Shown here piece by piece: positions 42,027 through 54,467 of a DNA stretch of 64,000 bases. Origin of the DNA: Inmirania thermothiophila. Its GTDB lineage: Bacteria; Pseudomonadota; Gammaproteobacteria; DSM-100275. Below the pieces are notes generated by a model that worked only from the letters and a program-made list of their open reading frames with translations, was not told where the DNA came from and did no database searches. How positions within the stretch are numbered: the first letter of the stretch is position 1; each line of letters opens with the position of its first letter. The position numbers were made by a program, and so were the translations under genes. Where the stretch lies: NCBI RefSeq assembly GCF_003751635.1, contig NZ_RJVI01000002.1, forward strand, positions 310,001-374,000. Reading direction: 5' to 3'.

Positions 42027-42733
42027 GCCGCCGCCTCCCGGCGGAAGGCCGCCATGTAGTTGACCTCCACGCAGGCGGCCTCGCGGAAGCGCCACGCCAG
42101 CGGGTCGAAGACCACCCCGGTGACGTCCACCGCGTCGAGGCCCGCGGCGCGGCCCCAGGCCGCGAGCTCCGACGGGCGGACGAAACGGTCGTGGCGGTGG
42201 GTGCCGCGGGGAACGAGGCCGAGGAGGTGCTCGGCGGCCCCGATCGCCAGCGCCCGCGCCATCCACGTGCGGTTGATGGTGGAGAAGAAGACCCAGCCGC
42301 CGGGGGCGGCGAGGCGCGCGCAGGCGGCGACGAGGCCGGCGGGGTCGGGCACGTGCTCGAGCAGCTCCATGCAGGTGACCGCGGCGTAGGATCCCGCGTG
42401 CGTCTCCGCCCAGGCCTCGGCCGTGGCCTCCTCGTAGCGCACCTGCACGCCGGTGGCGACGGCGTGGCTGCGGGCCACGGCGAGGGCCTCGGCGGAGGCG
42501 TCGATCCCCGTCACCTCCGCGCCGAGGCCGGCCATGGCCTCGGCGAGGATGCCGCCGCCGCAGCCCACGTCGAGCACGCGCCGCCCCGCGAGCGCGCAGT
42601 GGCGGTCGATGTAGGCCAGGCGCACGGGGTTCATGGCGTGCAGGGCGCGCATCTCCCCGTCCGGGTCCCACCAGCGGGCGGCGAAGCCGTCGAAGCGGGC
42701 GATCTCGGCGGGATCGAGGTTGGGCGTGCTCAT
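42023..42733 (-). CDS. ubiG: Ubiquinone biosynthesis O-methyltransferase UbiG
   Basis: SAM-dependent methyltransferase that carries out both O-methylation steps of ubiquinone synthesis. The 236-residue protein has the start segment DPAEIARFDGFAARWWDPDGEM-like (about 8-29), SAM motif VLDVGCGGGILAEAMA (about 52-67), MELLEHVPDP and FFSTINRTW. It overlaps mtaD by four bases and mupP by three, so it is translationally coupled. Ubiquinone is consistent with the aerobic complex I in the same window. Confidence 0.95.
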   Translation of the reverse strand: MSTPNLDPAEIARFDGFAARWWDPDGEMRALHAMNPVRLAYIDRHCALAGRRVLDVGCGGGILAEAMAGLGAEVTGIDASAEALAVARSHAVATGVQVRYEEATAEAWAETHAGSYAAVTCMELLEHVPDPAGLVAACARLAAPGGWVFFSTINRTWMARALAIGAAEHLLGLVPRGTHRHDRFVRPSELAAWGRAAGLDAVDVTGVVFDPLAWRFREAACVEVNYMAAFRREAAA

Positions 42734-44085
42734 GGGGCGGCCTCCCCGGGCGGCGCGGCGATGCGCCGCGCCCACTGGGCGCTGCGGACGAGGATCGCCT
42801 CCTCGTCCACGGTGAGCAGGACGCGGTCGCGCAGAAGCGGGCGGCCGGCGACCCAGACGTCGGTGACCTGCTCGCGCCCGGCGGCGTAGACGAGCTGGGA
42901 GATGACGTCGTAGACCGGCTGGGTCTCGGGGGCGCCGAGGTCCACCGCCACCAGGTCGGCGGCCTTGCCCGGAACCAGCGAGCCGATCTCGGCCTCGAGG
43001 CCGAGGGCACGGGCGCCGCCGAGGGTGGCCGCGGCGAGCACCCGCGCCGCGGGCAGGGCATCGGCGCGGCCCGCCACCGCCTTCGCCAGCAGCGCCGCGG
43101 TGCGCATCTCGCCGAGCAGGTCGAGGTCGTTGTTGCTGGCGGCGCCGTCGGTGCCGAGGGCGAGACCGACGCCCGCCTCCGCCAGCGCCTGCACCGGGCA
43201 GAAGCCGCTCGCCAGCTTGAGGTTGGACTCGGGGCAGTGGACGACGTGGGCGCCGGCGTCGGCCAGGCGCGCGATCTCGGCTGGCGTCAGTTGCGTGGCA
43301 TGGACGGCGAGCAGCGCGGGCGAGACCAGGCCCAGGCGGTCGAGGCGGGCGAGGGGGCGCTCGCCGGTCTCGGCCACCGCGCGCGCCACCTCCTCGGCGG
43401 TCTCGTGGACGTGGATGTGGACCGGGATCTCCAGCTCGTCCGCGAGCACGCGCACGCGCTCCAGGGCGGCGTCGGCCACGGTGTAGGGGGCGTGGGGCGC
43501 CAGCGCGGTGCGGATCAGGGGGTGGTTGCGCCAGGCGTCGTGCAGCTCCAGCCCCTTGGCCAGGTACTCGTCGGCGTTGCGGGCCCAGGCCGAGGGGAAG
43601 TCGATCACGATCAGGCCCACCACCGCGCGCAGCCCGGCCTCGGCGGCGACGCGCGCGGTCACCTCGGGGAAGAAGTACATGTCGTTGAAGCAGGTGACGC
43701 CGCCGCGCAGCATCTCGGCGACGGCGTGGAGGGTGCCGTCGTGGACGAAGGCCTCGCCCACCCAGCGCGCCTCCGCCGGCCAGATGTGCTCCTGCAGCCA
43801 GGTCATGAGCGGCAGGTCGTCGGCGAGCCCGCGCAGCAGCGTCATCGCGGCGTGGGTGTGGGCGTTGACCAGGCCCGGGATGAGGACGTGGCGCGGGCGC
43901 TCGATCACCGCCGCCTCCGGGTGGCGCGGGCGCAGAGCCGACCACGGCTCCACCGCGACGATCCGTCCCGCCCCCACCGCCACCGCGTGGTCCTCCAGCA
44001 CCGCCCCTTCCGGCTCCACCGGCACGATCCAGCGCGCGCGCACGAGGTAGTCGACCGGGGACGGGGCGGCGGGGTTGGCGGACAC
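42730..44085 (-). CDS. mtaD: Methylthioadenosine/S-adenosylhomocysteine deaminase family amidohydrolase
   Basis: A 451-residue metal-dependent TRZ/ATZ-type amidohydrolase. Metal ligands are His76 and His78 (NAHTHAAM), the His of [11 protein letters not shown], and the Asp of [24 protein letters not shown] is the substrate-site segment. The Pseudomonas homologue next to mtnA and ubiG deaminates 5'-methylthioadenosine, and the same neighbours are here. GTG start at 44085 after AGGAGG with a five-base spacer. First gene of mtaD-ubiG-mupP, divergent from mtnA. Confidence 0.87.
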   Translation of the reverse strand: MSANPAAPSPVDYLVRARWIVPVEPEGAVLEDHAVAVGAGRIVAVEPWSALRPRHPEAAVIERPRHVLIPGLVNAHTHAAMTLLRGLADDLPLMTWLQEHIWPAEARWVGEAFVHDGTLHAVAEMLRGGVTCFNDMYFFPEVTARVAAEAGLRAVVGLIVIDFPSAWARNADEYLAKGLELHDAWRNHPLIRTALAPHAPYTVADAALERVRVLADELEIPVHIHVHETAEEVARAVAETGERPLARLDRLGLVSPALLAVHATQLTPAEIARLADAGAHVVHCPESNLKLASGFCPVQALAEAGVGLALGTDGAASNNDLDLLGEMRTAALLAKAVAGRADALPAARVLAAATLGGARALGLEAEIGSLVPGKAADLVAVDLGAPETQPVYDVISQLVYAAGREQVTDVWVAGRPLLRDRVLLTVDEEAILVRSAQWARRIAAPPGEAAP

Positions 44086-44177
44086 GGGGGCCTCCTGGGC
44101 TGGCCTGCCGGGATCGTCAAGGATAGCGGAGAGGGGCGGCGCCGGGGTAGGGCGGGGAGACAGCGGCGGGGCGGATC

Positions 44178-44186
44178 TGCCATCAT
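44178..44186 (+). promoter_or_regulatory. Possible extended -10 for mtnA
   Basis: TGC plus CATCAT forms an extended -10 with a predicted start near 44193, about 23 nt before the mtnA ATG, leaving room for AGGAGG at 44201-44206. In the same divergent gap the minus strand has TATCCT (44120-44125), a candidate -10 for mtaD. Confidence 0.3.
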
Positions 44187-44215
44187 CCGCGGGTCACGGC
44201 AGGAGGGTGCGCGCG

Positions 44216-45265
<1,050 letters not shown>

Positions 45266-45307
45266 GCCCGTCCGCCCCCGCGCGACCGGCGGAGGGGCGC
45301 CTTCCCG

Positions 45308-45330
45308 TGCTAGAATGAGGCGGATTTTTT
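45308..45330 (+). promoter_or_regulatory. gyrA promoter with T-tract at the transcription start
   Basis: TG-C-TAGAAT (45308-45316) is an extended -10 without a -35. The expected +1 falls at G45323 or A45324, directly before six T (45325-45330), so the transcript would begin GAUUUUUU. In E. coli such starts (codBA, upp) show UTP-sensitive slippage. The leader to the ATG is about 53 nt. Confidence 0.5.
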
Positions 45331-45375
45331 CGGCCGGTTCCGCGCCCTGGCGCGCGCACGAGCACGGGTACCCGC

Positions 45376-47924
<2,549 letters not shown>

Positions 47925-47928
<4 letters not shown>

Positions 47929-49007
47929 GCCGCGTCTACAACTTCAGCGCCGGCCCGGCGATGCTGCCGGAGCCGGTGCTCGAGCAGGTGCGCGAGGAGC
48001 TGCTGGACTGGCGCGGCACCGGCATGTCGGTGATGGAGATGAGCCACCGGGGCAAGGCCTTCGTCGCCATCGCCGAGGAGGCCGAGGCCGAGCTGCGCGC
48101 GCTGGCGGGGATCCCCGAGCACTACGAGGTGCTGTTCCTGCAGGGCGGGGCGTCGCTGCAGTTCGCCATGGTGCCCCTCAACCTCCTGCGCGGCAAGGGC
48201 AAGGCGGACTACGTCAACACCGGCTCCTGGTCCACCAAGGCGATCAAGGAGGCGCGCCGCTTCTGCGAGGTCAACGTCGCCGCGAGCAGCGAGGCGAGCC
48301 GCTTCACCACCATCCCGCCCCAGGCCGAGTGGCGCCTCGACCCCGATGCCGCCTACGTCCACTACACCCCCAACGAGACCATCGGGGGCGTGGAGTTCCA
48401 CTGGGTGCCCGACACGGGCGACGTGCCGCTGGTGGCGGACATGTCCTCCACCATCCTCTCGCGCCCGCTGGAGGTGGAGCGCTTCGGGCTCATCTACGCC
48501 GGGGCGCAGAAGAACATCGGCCCGGCGGGGCTGACCCTCGTCATCGTGCGCGAGGACCTGGTGGGCCATGCCGGGCCCGGCGTCCCCTCCATGCTCGACT
48601 ACCGCACCCACGCCGAGGCCGGCTCCATGGCCAACACCCCGCCCACCTTCGCCTGGTACGTGGCGGGGCTGGTCTTCAAGTGGATCCGCGACCAGGGCGG
48701 GCTCGCGGCCATGGCCGAGCGCAACCGGCGCAAGGCCGAGAAGCTCTACGCCTTCATCGACGGCTCCGACTTCTACCACAACCCGGTGGACCCGGCCTGC
48801 CGGTCCTGGATGAACGTCCCCTTCACCCTCGCCCGGCCCGAGCTCGACGGCGCGTTCCTGGAAGGGGCGGCCGAGGCCGGGCTCAGCACCCTCAAGGGCC
48901 ACCGCTCGGTGGGGGGGATGCGGGCGAGCCTGTACAACGCCATGCCGGAGGCGGGGGTGGACGCCCTCATCGACTACATGGCGGAGTTCGAGCGCCGGCA
49001 CGGCTGA
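47925..49007 (+). CDS. serC: Phosphoserine aminotransferase
   Basis: Transfers an amino group to 3-phosphohydroxypyruvate in serine synthesis and also serves pyridoxal phosphate synthesis. The 360-residue protein has [14 protein letters not shown] at the start, [13 protein letters not shown], the PLP Lys196 in [10 protein letters not shown] and [11 protein letters not shown]. The GTG start overlaps the gyrA stop (GTGA), so serC depends at least partly on gyrA translation. gyrA-serC-pheA-hisC is a conserved order in pseudomonads. Confidence 0.97.
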
Positions 49008-49016
49008 GGCGGGGCG

Positions 49017-49050
49017 TATAATCGCGGCGGCGGGCGCGCCCTCGCGCGCC
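49017..49050 (+). promoter_or_regulatory. Consensus -10 and leader hairpin upstream of serA
   Basis: A perfect TATAAT (49017-49022) follows the serC stop. Shortly after the expected start (about 49029) a seven-base GC-only stem, GGCGCGC (49033-49039) with GCGCGCC (49044-49050) and a CCTC loop, would form at the 5' end of the serA leader. No -35 and no T-tract. It may be a 5' stabilising hairpin or a control element. Confidence 0.4.
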
Positions 49051-49094
49051 GCAGGTCCGGCGGTGTGCCGTGTTCCGAAAGGACGCGAAGAATC

Positions 49095-50273
49095 GTGTAC
49101 AAGGTACTGACGCTCAACAACATCTCTGTCAAGGGGCTGGAGCGGCTGCCGCGGGACCGCTACGAGGTGGCCTCCGAGATCGCGCACCCGGACGTGATCC
49201 TGGTGCGCTCGGCCGACATGCACGGGATGGAGATCCCGCCCACGGTGAAGGCGGTGGCGCGCGCCGGCGCCGGGGTCAACAACATCCCGGTGGCGGAGCT
49301 CACCCGGCGCGGCATCCCGGTCTTCAACGCCCCCGGCGCCAACGCCAACGCGGTCAAGGAGCTGGTCCTCGCCGGCATGCTCCTCGCCGCCCGCAACATC
49401 TGCCAGGCCTGGCACTACGTGCGCGGCCTCGAGGGGGAGGAGGCCGCCATGGAGCGGGAGGTGGAGGCGGGCAAGAAGCGCTTCCGCGGCTTCGAGCTGC
49501 CGGGGCGGACGCTGGGGGTGATCGGCCTCGGCGCCATCGGCGTGCAGGTGGCCAACACCGCCCTGCGCCTGGGCATGAAGGTCCTGGGCTACGACCCGCA
49601 GATCACCGTCGAGCGGGCCTGGCAGCTCTCCTCCGAGGTGGCGCAGGCGCACAGCCCGGACGACCTCGTCGCCCGCTCCGACTTCGTCACCCTGCACGTG
49701 CCCCTGACCGAGACCACCCGGCACAAGATCAACGCCGAGCGCCTGGCGCTGATGCGCCCGGGGGCGGTGCTGCTCAACTTCGCGCGGCGCGAGATCGTGG
49801 ACGAGGAGGCGGTGCTCGCCGCCCTCGATGCGGGGCGCCTGCACGCCTACGTCTGCGACTTCCCGAGCCCGCGCATCAAGGACCACCCGCGGGTGGTGGC
49901 GCTGCCCCACATCGGCGCCTCCACCGTGGAGGCGGAGGAGAACTGCGCGGTCATGGTGGCCGAGCAGGTGCGGGACTGGCTCGAGAACGGCCAGGTGCGC
50001 AACGCGGTCAACTTCCCCGAGGTGCAGATGCCGCGCGCGGCGGGCTGCCCGCGCCTCGTGGTGGTCAACGCCAACATCCCCAACATGCTGGGGCAGATCT
50101 CCACCGATCTCGCCGAGGCCGGGCTCAACATCGCCGACATGATCAACAAGTCGCGGGGCGAGATCGCGGTGACGCTGGTGGACGTGGAGGGCGAGATCCC
50201 GCCCGAGGTGATCGAGCGCATCGGCGCCATCGACGGGGTGCTCTCGGTGCGGCTGATCCCGGCGGCGGCCTGA
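49095..50273 (+). CDS. serA: D-3-phosphoglycerate dehydrogenase (ACT type, short form)
   Basis: Oxidises 3-phosphoglycerate, the first step of serine synthesis. From the GTG at 49095 it has 392 residues: substrate and NAD domains (GLGAIGVQVANTALRLG near 143-159) and a C-terminal ACT domain (about 318-392) probably binding serine. Arg231 in NFARREIVDEE and His272 in LPHIGAST match the catalytic pair, but the acidic residue of the usual EP motif is missing (DFPSPR). It lies between serC and pheA, so the phosphoserine steps are together. A GTG at 49065 would add ten residues. Confidence 0.93.
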   Translation: MYKVLTLNNISVKGLERLPRDRYEVASEIAHPDVILVRSADMHGMEIPPTVKAVARAGAGVNNIPVAELTRRGIPVFNAPGANANAVKELVLAGMLLAARNICQAWHYVRGLEGEEAAMEREVEAGKKRFRGFELPGRTLGVIGLGAIGVQVANTALRLGMKVLGYDPQITVERAWQLSSEVAQAHSPDDLVARSDFVTLHVPLTETTRHKINAERLALMRPGAVLLNFARREIVDEEAVLAALDAGRLHAYVCDFPSPRIKDHPRVVALPHIGASTVEAEENCAVMVAEQVRDWLENGQVRNAVNFPEVQMPRAAGCPRLVVVNANIPNMLGQISTDLAEAGLNIADMINKSRGEIAVTLVDVEGEIPPEVIERIGAIDGVLSVRLIPAAA

Positions 50274-50284
50274 GGGGGAAGGGC

Positions 50285-51391
50285 ATGGGCGAGGAGCGGG
50301 AGGCGGCGCGCGAGGCCGAGATCGGCCGCATCCGCGAGGAGATCGACCGCCTGGACGAGCAGATCCAGGCGCTCATCACGCGCCGGGCCGAGTGCGCCCG
50401 GCGCATCGCCGAGATCAAGAAGGAGGCCGGCGACGCCGAGGCCTTCTTCTACCGCCCCGAGCGCGAGGCGCAGATCCTGCGCCGCGTCCTCGAGCGCAAC
50501 CGCGGCCCGCTCTCGGACGAGGAGATGGCGCGGCTCTTCCGCGAGATCATGTCGGCCTGCCTCGCCCTCGAGCAGCCCCTCAACGTCGCCTTCCTCGGGC
50601 CCGAGGGGACCTTCACGCAGCTTGCGGCCTTCAAGCACTTCGGCCACTCCATCCGCAGCCGCCCGCTGCCCACCATCGACGAGGTCTTCCGCGAGGTGGA
50701 GGCGGGCAGCGTCCACTACGGCGTGGTCCCGGTGGAGAACTCCACCGAGGGCATGGTCAGCCACACCCTGGACCGCTTCCTCAACTCGCCGCTCTACATC
50801 TGCGGCGAGGTGGAACTGCGCGTCCATCACTACCTGATGGCGGTGGGCGGCCGCATCGAGGACATCCGGCGGGTCTACTCCCACCGCCAGTCGCTCGCCC
50901 AGTGCCGCGAGTGGCTCGACGCCCACCTGCCCCAGGCCGAGCGCATCGCGGTGGAGAGCAACGCCGAGGCCGCGCGCCGCGCAAGCCGCGAGACCCGCGC
51001 CGCGGCCATCGCCGGCGAGGCCACGGCCCACATCTACCGCCTCAGGATCCTCGCCTCCAACATCGAGGACGAGCCGGAGAACACCACCCGCTTCCTCGTC
51101 ATCGGGCGCCAGCAGGTGCCGCCGAGCGGCAACGACAAGACCTCGCTGCTGCTCTCCGCGCCCAACCGCCCCGGGGCCCTGTTCCGGCTCCTCGAGCCGC
51201 TGGCGCGCCACGGCGTGAGCATGACGCGGATCGAGTCGCGGCCCTCGCGCCGGGGGCTCTGGGACTACGTCTTCTTCGTCGACGTCGAGGGGCACCGCAG
51301 CGAGGACAAGGTCGCGGCGGCGCTGGCCGAGCTCGAGCGCGAGGCCTCGCTGTTCCGTGTCCTCGGCTCGTATCCGCGGGCCGTCCTGTGA
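50285..51391 (+). CDS. pheA: Bifunctional chorismate mutase/prephenate dehydratase
   Basis: P-protein committing chorismate to phenylalanine. The 368-residue protein has an AroQ-type mutase domain (1-95; RIREEIDRLDEQIQALITRR-like), the dehydratase domain (about 98-275; VAFLGPEGTFTQLAA, ENSTEGMV, and TTRFLVIG with the catalytic Thr-Arg-Phe) and a C-terminal ACT domain with GALF and ESRP motifs that bind phenylalanine, so feedback inhibition is likely. Eleven bases after serA; hisC follows. Confidence 0.97.
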   Translation: MGEEREAAREAEIGRIREEIDRLDEQIQALITRRAECARRIAEIKKEAGDAEAFFYRPEREAQILRRVLERNRGPLSDEEMARLFREIMSACLALEQPLNVAFLGPEGTFTQLAAFKHFGHSIRSRPLPTIDEVFREVEAGSVHYGVVPVENSTEGMVSHTLDRFLNSPLYICGEVELRVHHYLMAVGGRIEDIRRVYSHRQSLAQCREWLDAHLPQAERIAVESNAEAARRASRETRAAAIAGEATAHIYRLRILASNIEDEPENTTRFLVIGRQQVPPSGNDKTSLLLSAPNRPGALFRLLEPLARHGVSMTRIESRPSRRGLWDYVFFVDVEGHRSEDKVAAALAELEREASLFRVLGSYPRAVL

Positions 51392-51410
51392 CTGCGGCAA
51401 GGGAACCGTC

Positions 51411-52529
51411 ATGACCGACAACGCCTTTCTCCGACTGGCCCACGAGGGCGTGCGCCGCCTGCGACCCTACCAGCCGGGCAAGCCGCTCTCGGAGCTCGAG
51501 CGGGAGCTCGGCATCCGCGACGCGGTCAAGCTCGCCTCCAACGAGAACCCCCTGGGGCCGAGCCCGCGCGCCCTGGAGGCCGCGCGTGCGGCGCTGGCCG
51601 AGGCCGGCCTCTATCCCGACGGCAACGGCTTCGAGCTCAGGGCCGCCATCGCCGCCCGTCACGACGTGGACCCGGCCTGCATCACGCTGGGCAACGGCTC
51701 CAACGACGTCCTCGACCTCGTCGCCCGCGTCTTCCTGGGCCCGGGGCGGGAGGCGGTCTTCTCCGAGCACGGCTTCGTGGTCTACTGGCTGTCCACCCTC
51801 GCCGCCAACGCCGTCCCGCGCATGGTGCCGGCCCACGACGGAAGCCGCGGGCCGCGCCGCGGCCACGACCTGGAGGCGATGCGGGCGGCGGTGGGCGAGG
51901 CCACGGGGGTGGTCTACGTGGCCAATCCCAACAACCCGACCGGGACCTGGCTGCGGGCGGCCGAACTGGAGGGCTTCCTCGCGGAGCTGCCGCGGCACGT
52001 GATCGCGGTGGTGGACGAGGCCTACTTCGAGTACGTGGAGGAGCCGGACTATCCCGACGCCAGCCGCTGGCTCGGGCGCTTCCCCAACCTCGTGGTGACG
52101 CGCACCTTCTCCAAGGCCCACGGGCTCGCCGCCCTGCGCGTCGGCTACGCGCTGTCGCACCCGGACGTGGCCGACCTGCTCAACCGCGTGCGCCAGCCCT
52201 TCAACGTCAACCACCCGGCGCAGGCCGCGGCGGTGGCCGCGCTCGGCGACGCGGACCACGTCGCCCGCTCGGTGGCCATGAACCGCGCCGGGATGCGCCA
52301 GCTGGAGGAGGGGCTGCGCGCCCTCGGCCTGCACTGGATCCCCTCGGTGGGCAACTTCGTCACCGTGGACGTGGGGCGGCCGGCGGCGGAGGTCTTCCAG
52401 GCGCTGCTGCGCGAGGGGGTGATCGTGCGCCCGGTGGAGGAGTACGGCCTGCCCGGGCACCTGCGCATCACCGTGGGCACCGAGGCGCAGAACCGGCGCG
52501 CGCTGGAGGCGCTGGGCCGGGTGCTCTGA
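51411..52529 (+). CDS. hisC: Histidinol-phosphate/aromatic aminotransferase
   Basis: PLP aminotransferase of the HisC family, 372 residues. Marks are LASNENPLGPSP (41-52), VANPNNPTGTW, VDEAYFEYV and TRTFSKAHGLAALRVGYA with the PLP lysine. In this chromosomal context (between pheA and aroF/tyrA), as with hisC2 of pseudomonads, it probably makes phenylalanine and tyrosine from their keto acids as well as or instead of histidinol phosphate. The ATG at 51411 is used; it lies 19 bases after pheA. Confidence 0.93.
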   Translation: MTDNAFLRLAHEGVRRLRPYQPGKPLSELERELGIRDAVKLASNENPLGPSPRALEAARAALAEAGLYPDGNGFELRAAIAARHDVDPACITLGNGSNDVLDLVARVFLGPGREAVFSEHGFVVYWLSTLAANAVPRMVPAHDGSRGPRRGHDLEAMRAAVGEATGVVYVANPNNPTGTWLRAAELEGFLAELPRHVIAVVDEAYFEYVEEPDYPDASRWLGRFPNLVVTRTFSKAHGLAALRVGYALSHPDVADLLNRVRQPFNVNHPAQAAAVAALGDADHVARSVAMNRAGMRQLEEGLRALGLHWIPSVGNFVTVDVGRPAAEVFQALLREGVIVRPVEEYGLPGHLRITVGTEAQNRRALEALGRVL

Positions 52530-52569
52530 GCGCCCGGACCGCGGGCCCGACCAGGGCGAGGAGGCAGAC

Positions 52570-53586
52570 GTGATCATCATCATGCGGCCGCAGGTGGGCG
52601 ACGAGGAGATCGACACCGTCGCCCGCAAGCTGGACCAGCTCGGGATGCGCCCGCACATCTCGCGCGGCGTCGAGCGGACCATCATCGGCGTCATCGGCGA
52701 CGAGCGCCGCCTGGAGGTGGAGCAGCTCGAGGCCCTGCCCGGGGTCGAGCGCGTCCTCCCCGTGCTCAAGCCCTACAAGATCGTCTCCCGCGAGTGGCAG
52801 CCCCAGGACACCGTCATCGACGTCGCCGGGGTGCCCATCGGCGGGCGGCAGATCCAGGTCATCGCCGGGCCGTGCTCGGTGGAGAGCGCCGAGCAGATGG
52901 AGGCCGCGGCGGCGGCGGTGGCGGCGGCGGGCTGCCGCCTCATGCGCGGCGGCGCCTTCAAGCCCCGCACCAGCCCCTACACCTTTCAGGGCCTCGGGGT
53001 CGAGGGGCTGCGCCTGCTGGTGGAGGCGGCGCGGGCGCACGGCCTGCCGGTGGTCACCGAGCTCATGGACGCGCGCGACCTCGACGTCTTCCTGGAGCAC
53101 GGGGTCGACGTGATCCAGATCGGCACCCGCAACATGCAGAACTTCACCCTGCTCAAGGAGGTGGGCCGCATCGACCGGCCCGTGATCCTCAAGCGGGGGC
53201 TGTCGGCGACGGTGAGCGAGTGGCTGATGGCGGCCGAGTACATCGCCGCCGCCGGCAACCACAACATCATCTTCTGCGAGCGCGGCGTGCGCACCTTCGA
53301 GAACGCCTACCGCAACATGCTGGACGTCACCGCGGTGCCGGTGCTCAAGCGCGAGACCCATCTGCCGGTGATCGTCGATCCCAGCCACGCCGGCGGCAAG
53401 GCGTGGATGGTGCCGGCGCTCGCCCGCGCCGCCGTCGCCGCCGGTGCCGACGGGCTGCTCGTGGAGGTGCACCCGCGTCCGGCCGAGGCCTGGTCCGACG
53501 CCGACCAGGCCCTCTCGCCGGAGGAGATGGCGCGGCTGATGCAGGAGCTTGCGCCCATCGCCGAGGCCGTGGGCAGGAGCCTCTGA
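52570..53586 (+). CDS. aroF: DAHP synthase, type I-beta with N-terminal regulatory domain
   Basis: Condenses phosphoenolpyruvate and erythrose 4-phosphate, the first shikimate-pathway step. The 338-residue protein has an N-terminal ferredoxin-like domain (1-70) as in the Thermotoga enzyme, where it mediates tyrosine and phenylalanine inhibition, then the barrel with IAGPCSVES, RGGAFKPRTSPY, DPSHAGG and VEVHPRP supplying the metal-binding Cys, His, Glu and Asp. This is unlike the AroG/F/H type of E. coli. GTG start; tyrA begins directly after the stop. Confidence 0.96.
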   Translation: MIIIMRPQVGDEEIDTVARKLDQLGMRPHISRGVERTIIGVIGDERRLEVEQLEALPGVERVLPVLKPYKIVSREWQPQDTVIDVAGVPIGGRQIQVIAGPCSVESAEQMEAAAAAVAAAGCRLMRGGAFKPRTSPYTFQGLGVEGLRLLVEAARAHGLPVVTELMDARDLDVFLEHGVDVIQIGTRNMQNFTLLKEVGRIDRPVILKRGLSATVSEWLMAAEYIAAAGNHNIIFCERGVRTFENAYRNMLDVTAVPVLKRETHLPVIVDPSHAGGKAWMVPALARAAVAAGADGLLVEVHPRPAEAWSDADQALSPEEMARLMQELAPIAEAVGRSL

Positions 53587-54465
53587 ATGGCGGTGGCGCG
53601 GCGGCTCGCGGTCCTCGGCGTCGGCCTCATCGGCGGCTCGCTGGCGCGCGCCCTGCGCCGCGCCGAGGCGGTGGGGGAGATCGTCGGCTGCGGGCGCGAT
53701 CCGGCCCATCTGGCGCGTGCGGTGGAGCTGGGCGTGGTGGACCGCGCCGAGACCGACCCCGCGGCGGCGGTGGCGGGCGCCGACCTCGTGGTCCTCGCCG
53801 TGCCCCTGGGGGCGATGCGGGCGGTGCTGGCGGCGGCGGCGCCGGCGCTCGCGGCCGATGCGGTGGTGACCGACGTGGGCAGCGCCAAGGCCAGCGTGAT
53901 CGCCGACGCGCGCGCGGTCTTCGGCCGGATCCCGCGCTGGTTCGTGCCCGGCCACCCCATCGCCGGCACCGAGCGCAGCGGCGTCGAGGCGGCCTTCGCC
54001 GAGCTGTTCGAGGATCACCGCGTGCTGCTCACCCCGGTCGCGGAGACCGACCCTGCGGCGGTGGAGCGGGTGCGGCGCATGTGGGAGGCCGCAGGCGCCG
54101 TGGTGGAGACCATGGAGGTGGCGCACCATGACGCCGTCCTCGCCGCCACCAGCCACCTGCCGCACATGCTCGCCTACGCCCTGGTGGACGCCCTCGCCCG
54201 TCTCGAGGGGCACGAGGAGATCTTCCGCTACGCCGCCGGGGGCTTTCGCGACTTCACCCGCATCGCCTCCAGCGACCCGGTGATGTGGCACGACATCTGC
54301 CTCGCCAACCGCGAGGCGCTCCTGGGGATGCTGCGCCGCTTCCAGGCGGATCTGGCGCGGCTCGCCGACGCGGTCGAGGCCGGCGACGGCGAGACCCTCC
54401 TCGCCACCTTCCGCCGCGCCAAGGCGGCGCGCGACGCCCACGTCCTCGGCCGCGGGGGAGGGTGA
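53587..54465 (+). CDS. tyrA: Prephenate dehydrogenase
   Basis: NAD(P)-dependent oxidative decarboxylation of prephenate (or arogenate) for tyrosine. The 292-residue protein has the Rossmann loop VLGVGLIGGSLARAL (9-23), a cofactor-selecting GCGRDP segment, the catalytic His in GHPIAGTERSG, and SHLPHMLAYAL. No chorismate mutase or ACT domain is attached. Adjacent to but not fused with aroA; in pseudomonads the two are fused. Its end overlaps the region of the aroA start. Confidence 0.95.
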   Translation: MAVARRLAVLGVGLIGGSLARALRRAEAVGEIVGCGRDPAHLARAVELGVVDRAETDPAAAVAGADLVVLAVPLGAMRAVLAAAAPALAADAVVTDVGSAKASVIADARAVFGRIPRWFVPGHPIAGTERSGVEAAFAELFEDHRVLLTPVAETDPAAVERVRRMWEAAGAVVETMEVAHHDAVLAATSHLPHMLAYALVDALARLEGHEEIFRYAAGGFRDFTRIASSDPVMWHDICLANREALLGMLRRFQADLARLADAVEAGDGETLLATFRRAKAARDAHVLGRGGG

Positions 54466-54467
54466 CG

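Noticed and set aside
45266-45330. TCCGCC/GGCGGA inverted repeat plus T6 after mtnA as an intrinsic terminator
   Set aside because: The nearer stem (45271-45294) is not followed by T, and the T6 tract sits downstream of the gyrA -10 at the expected start site. A promoter-start reading fits better.
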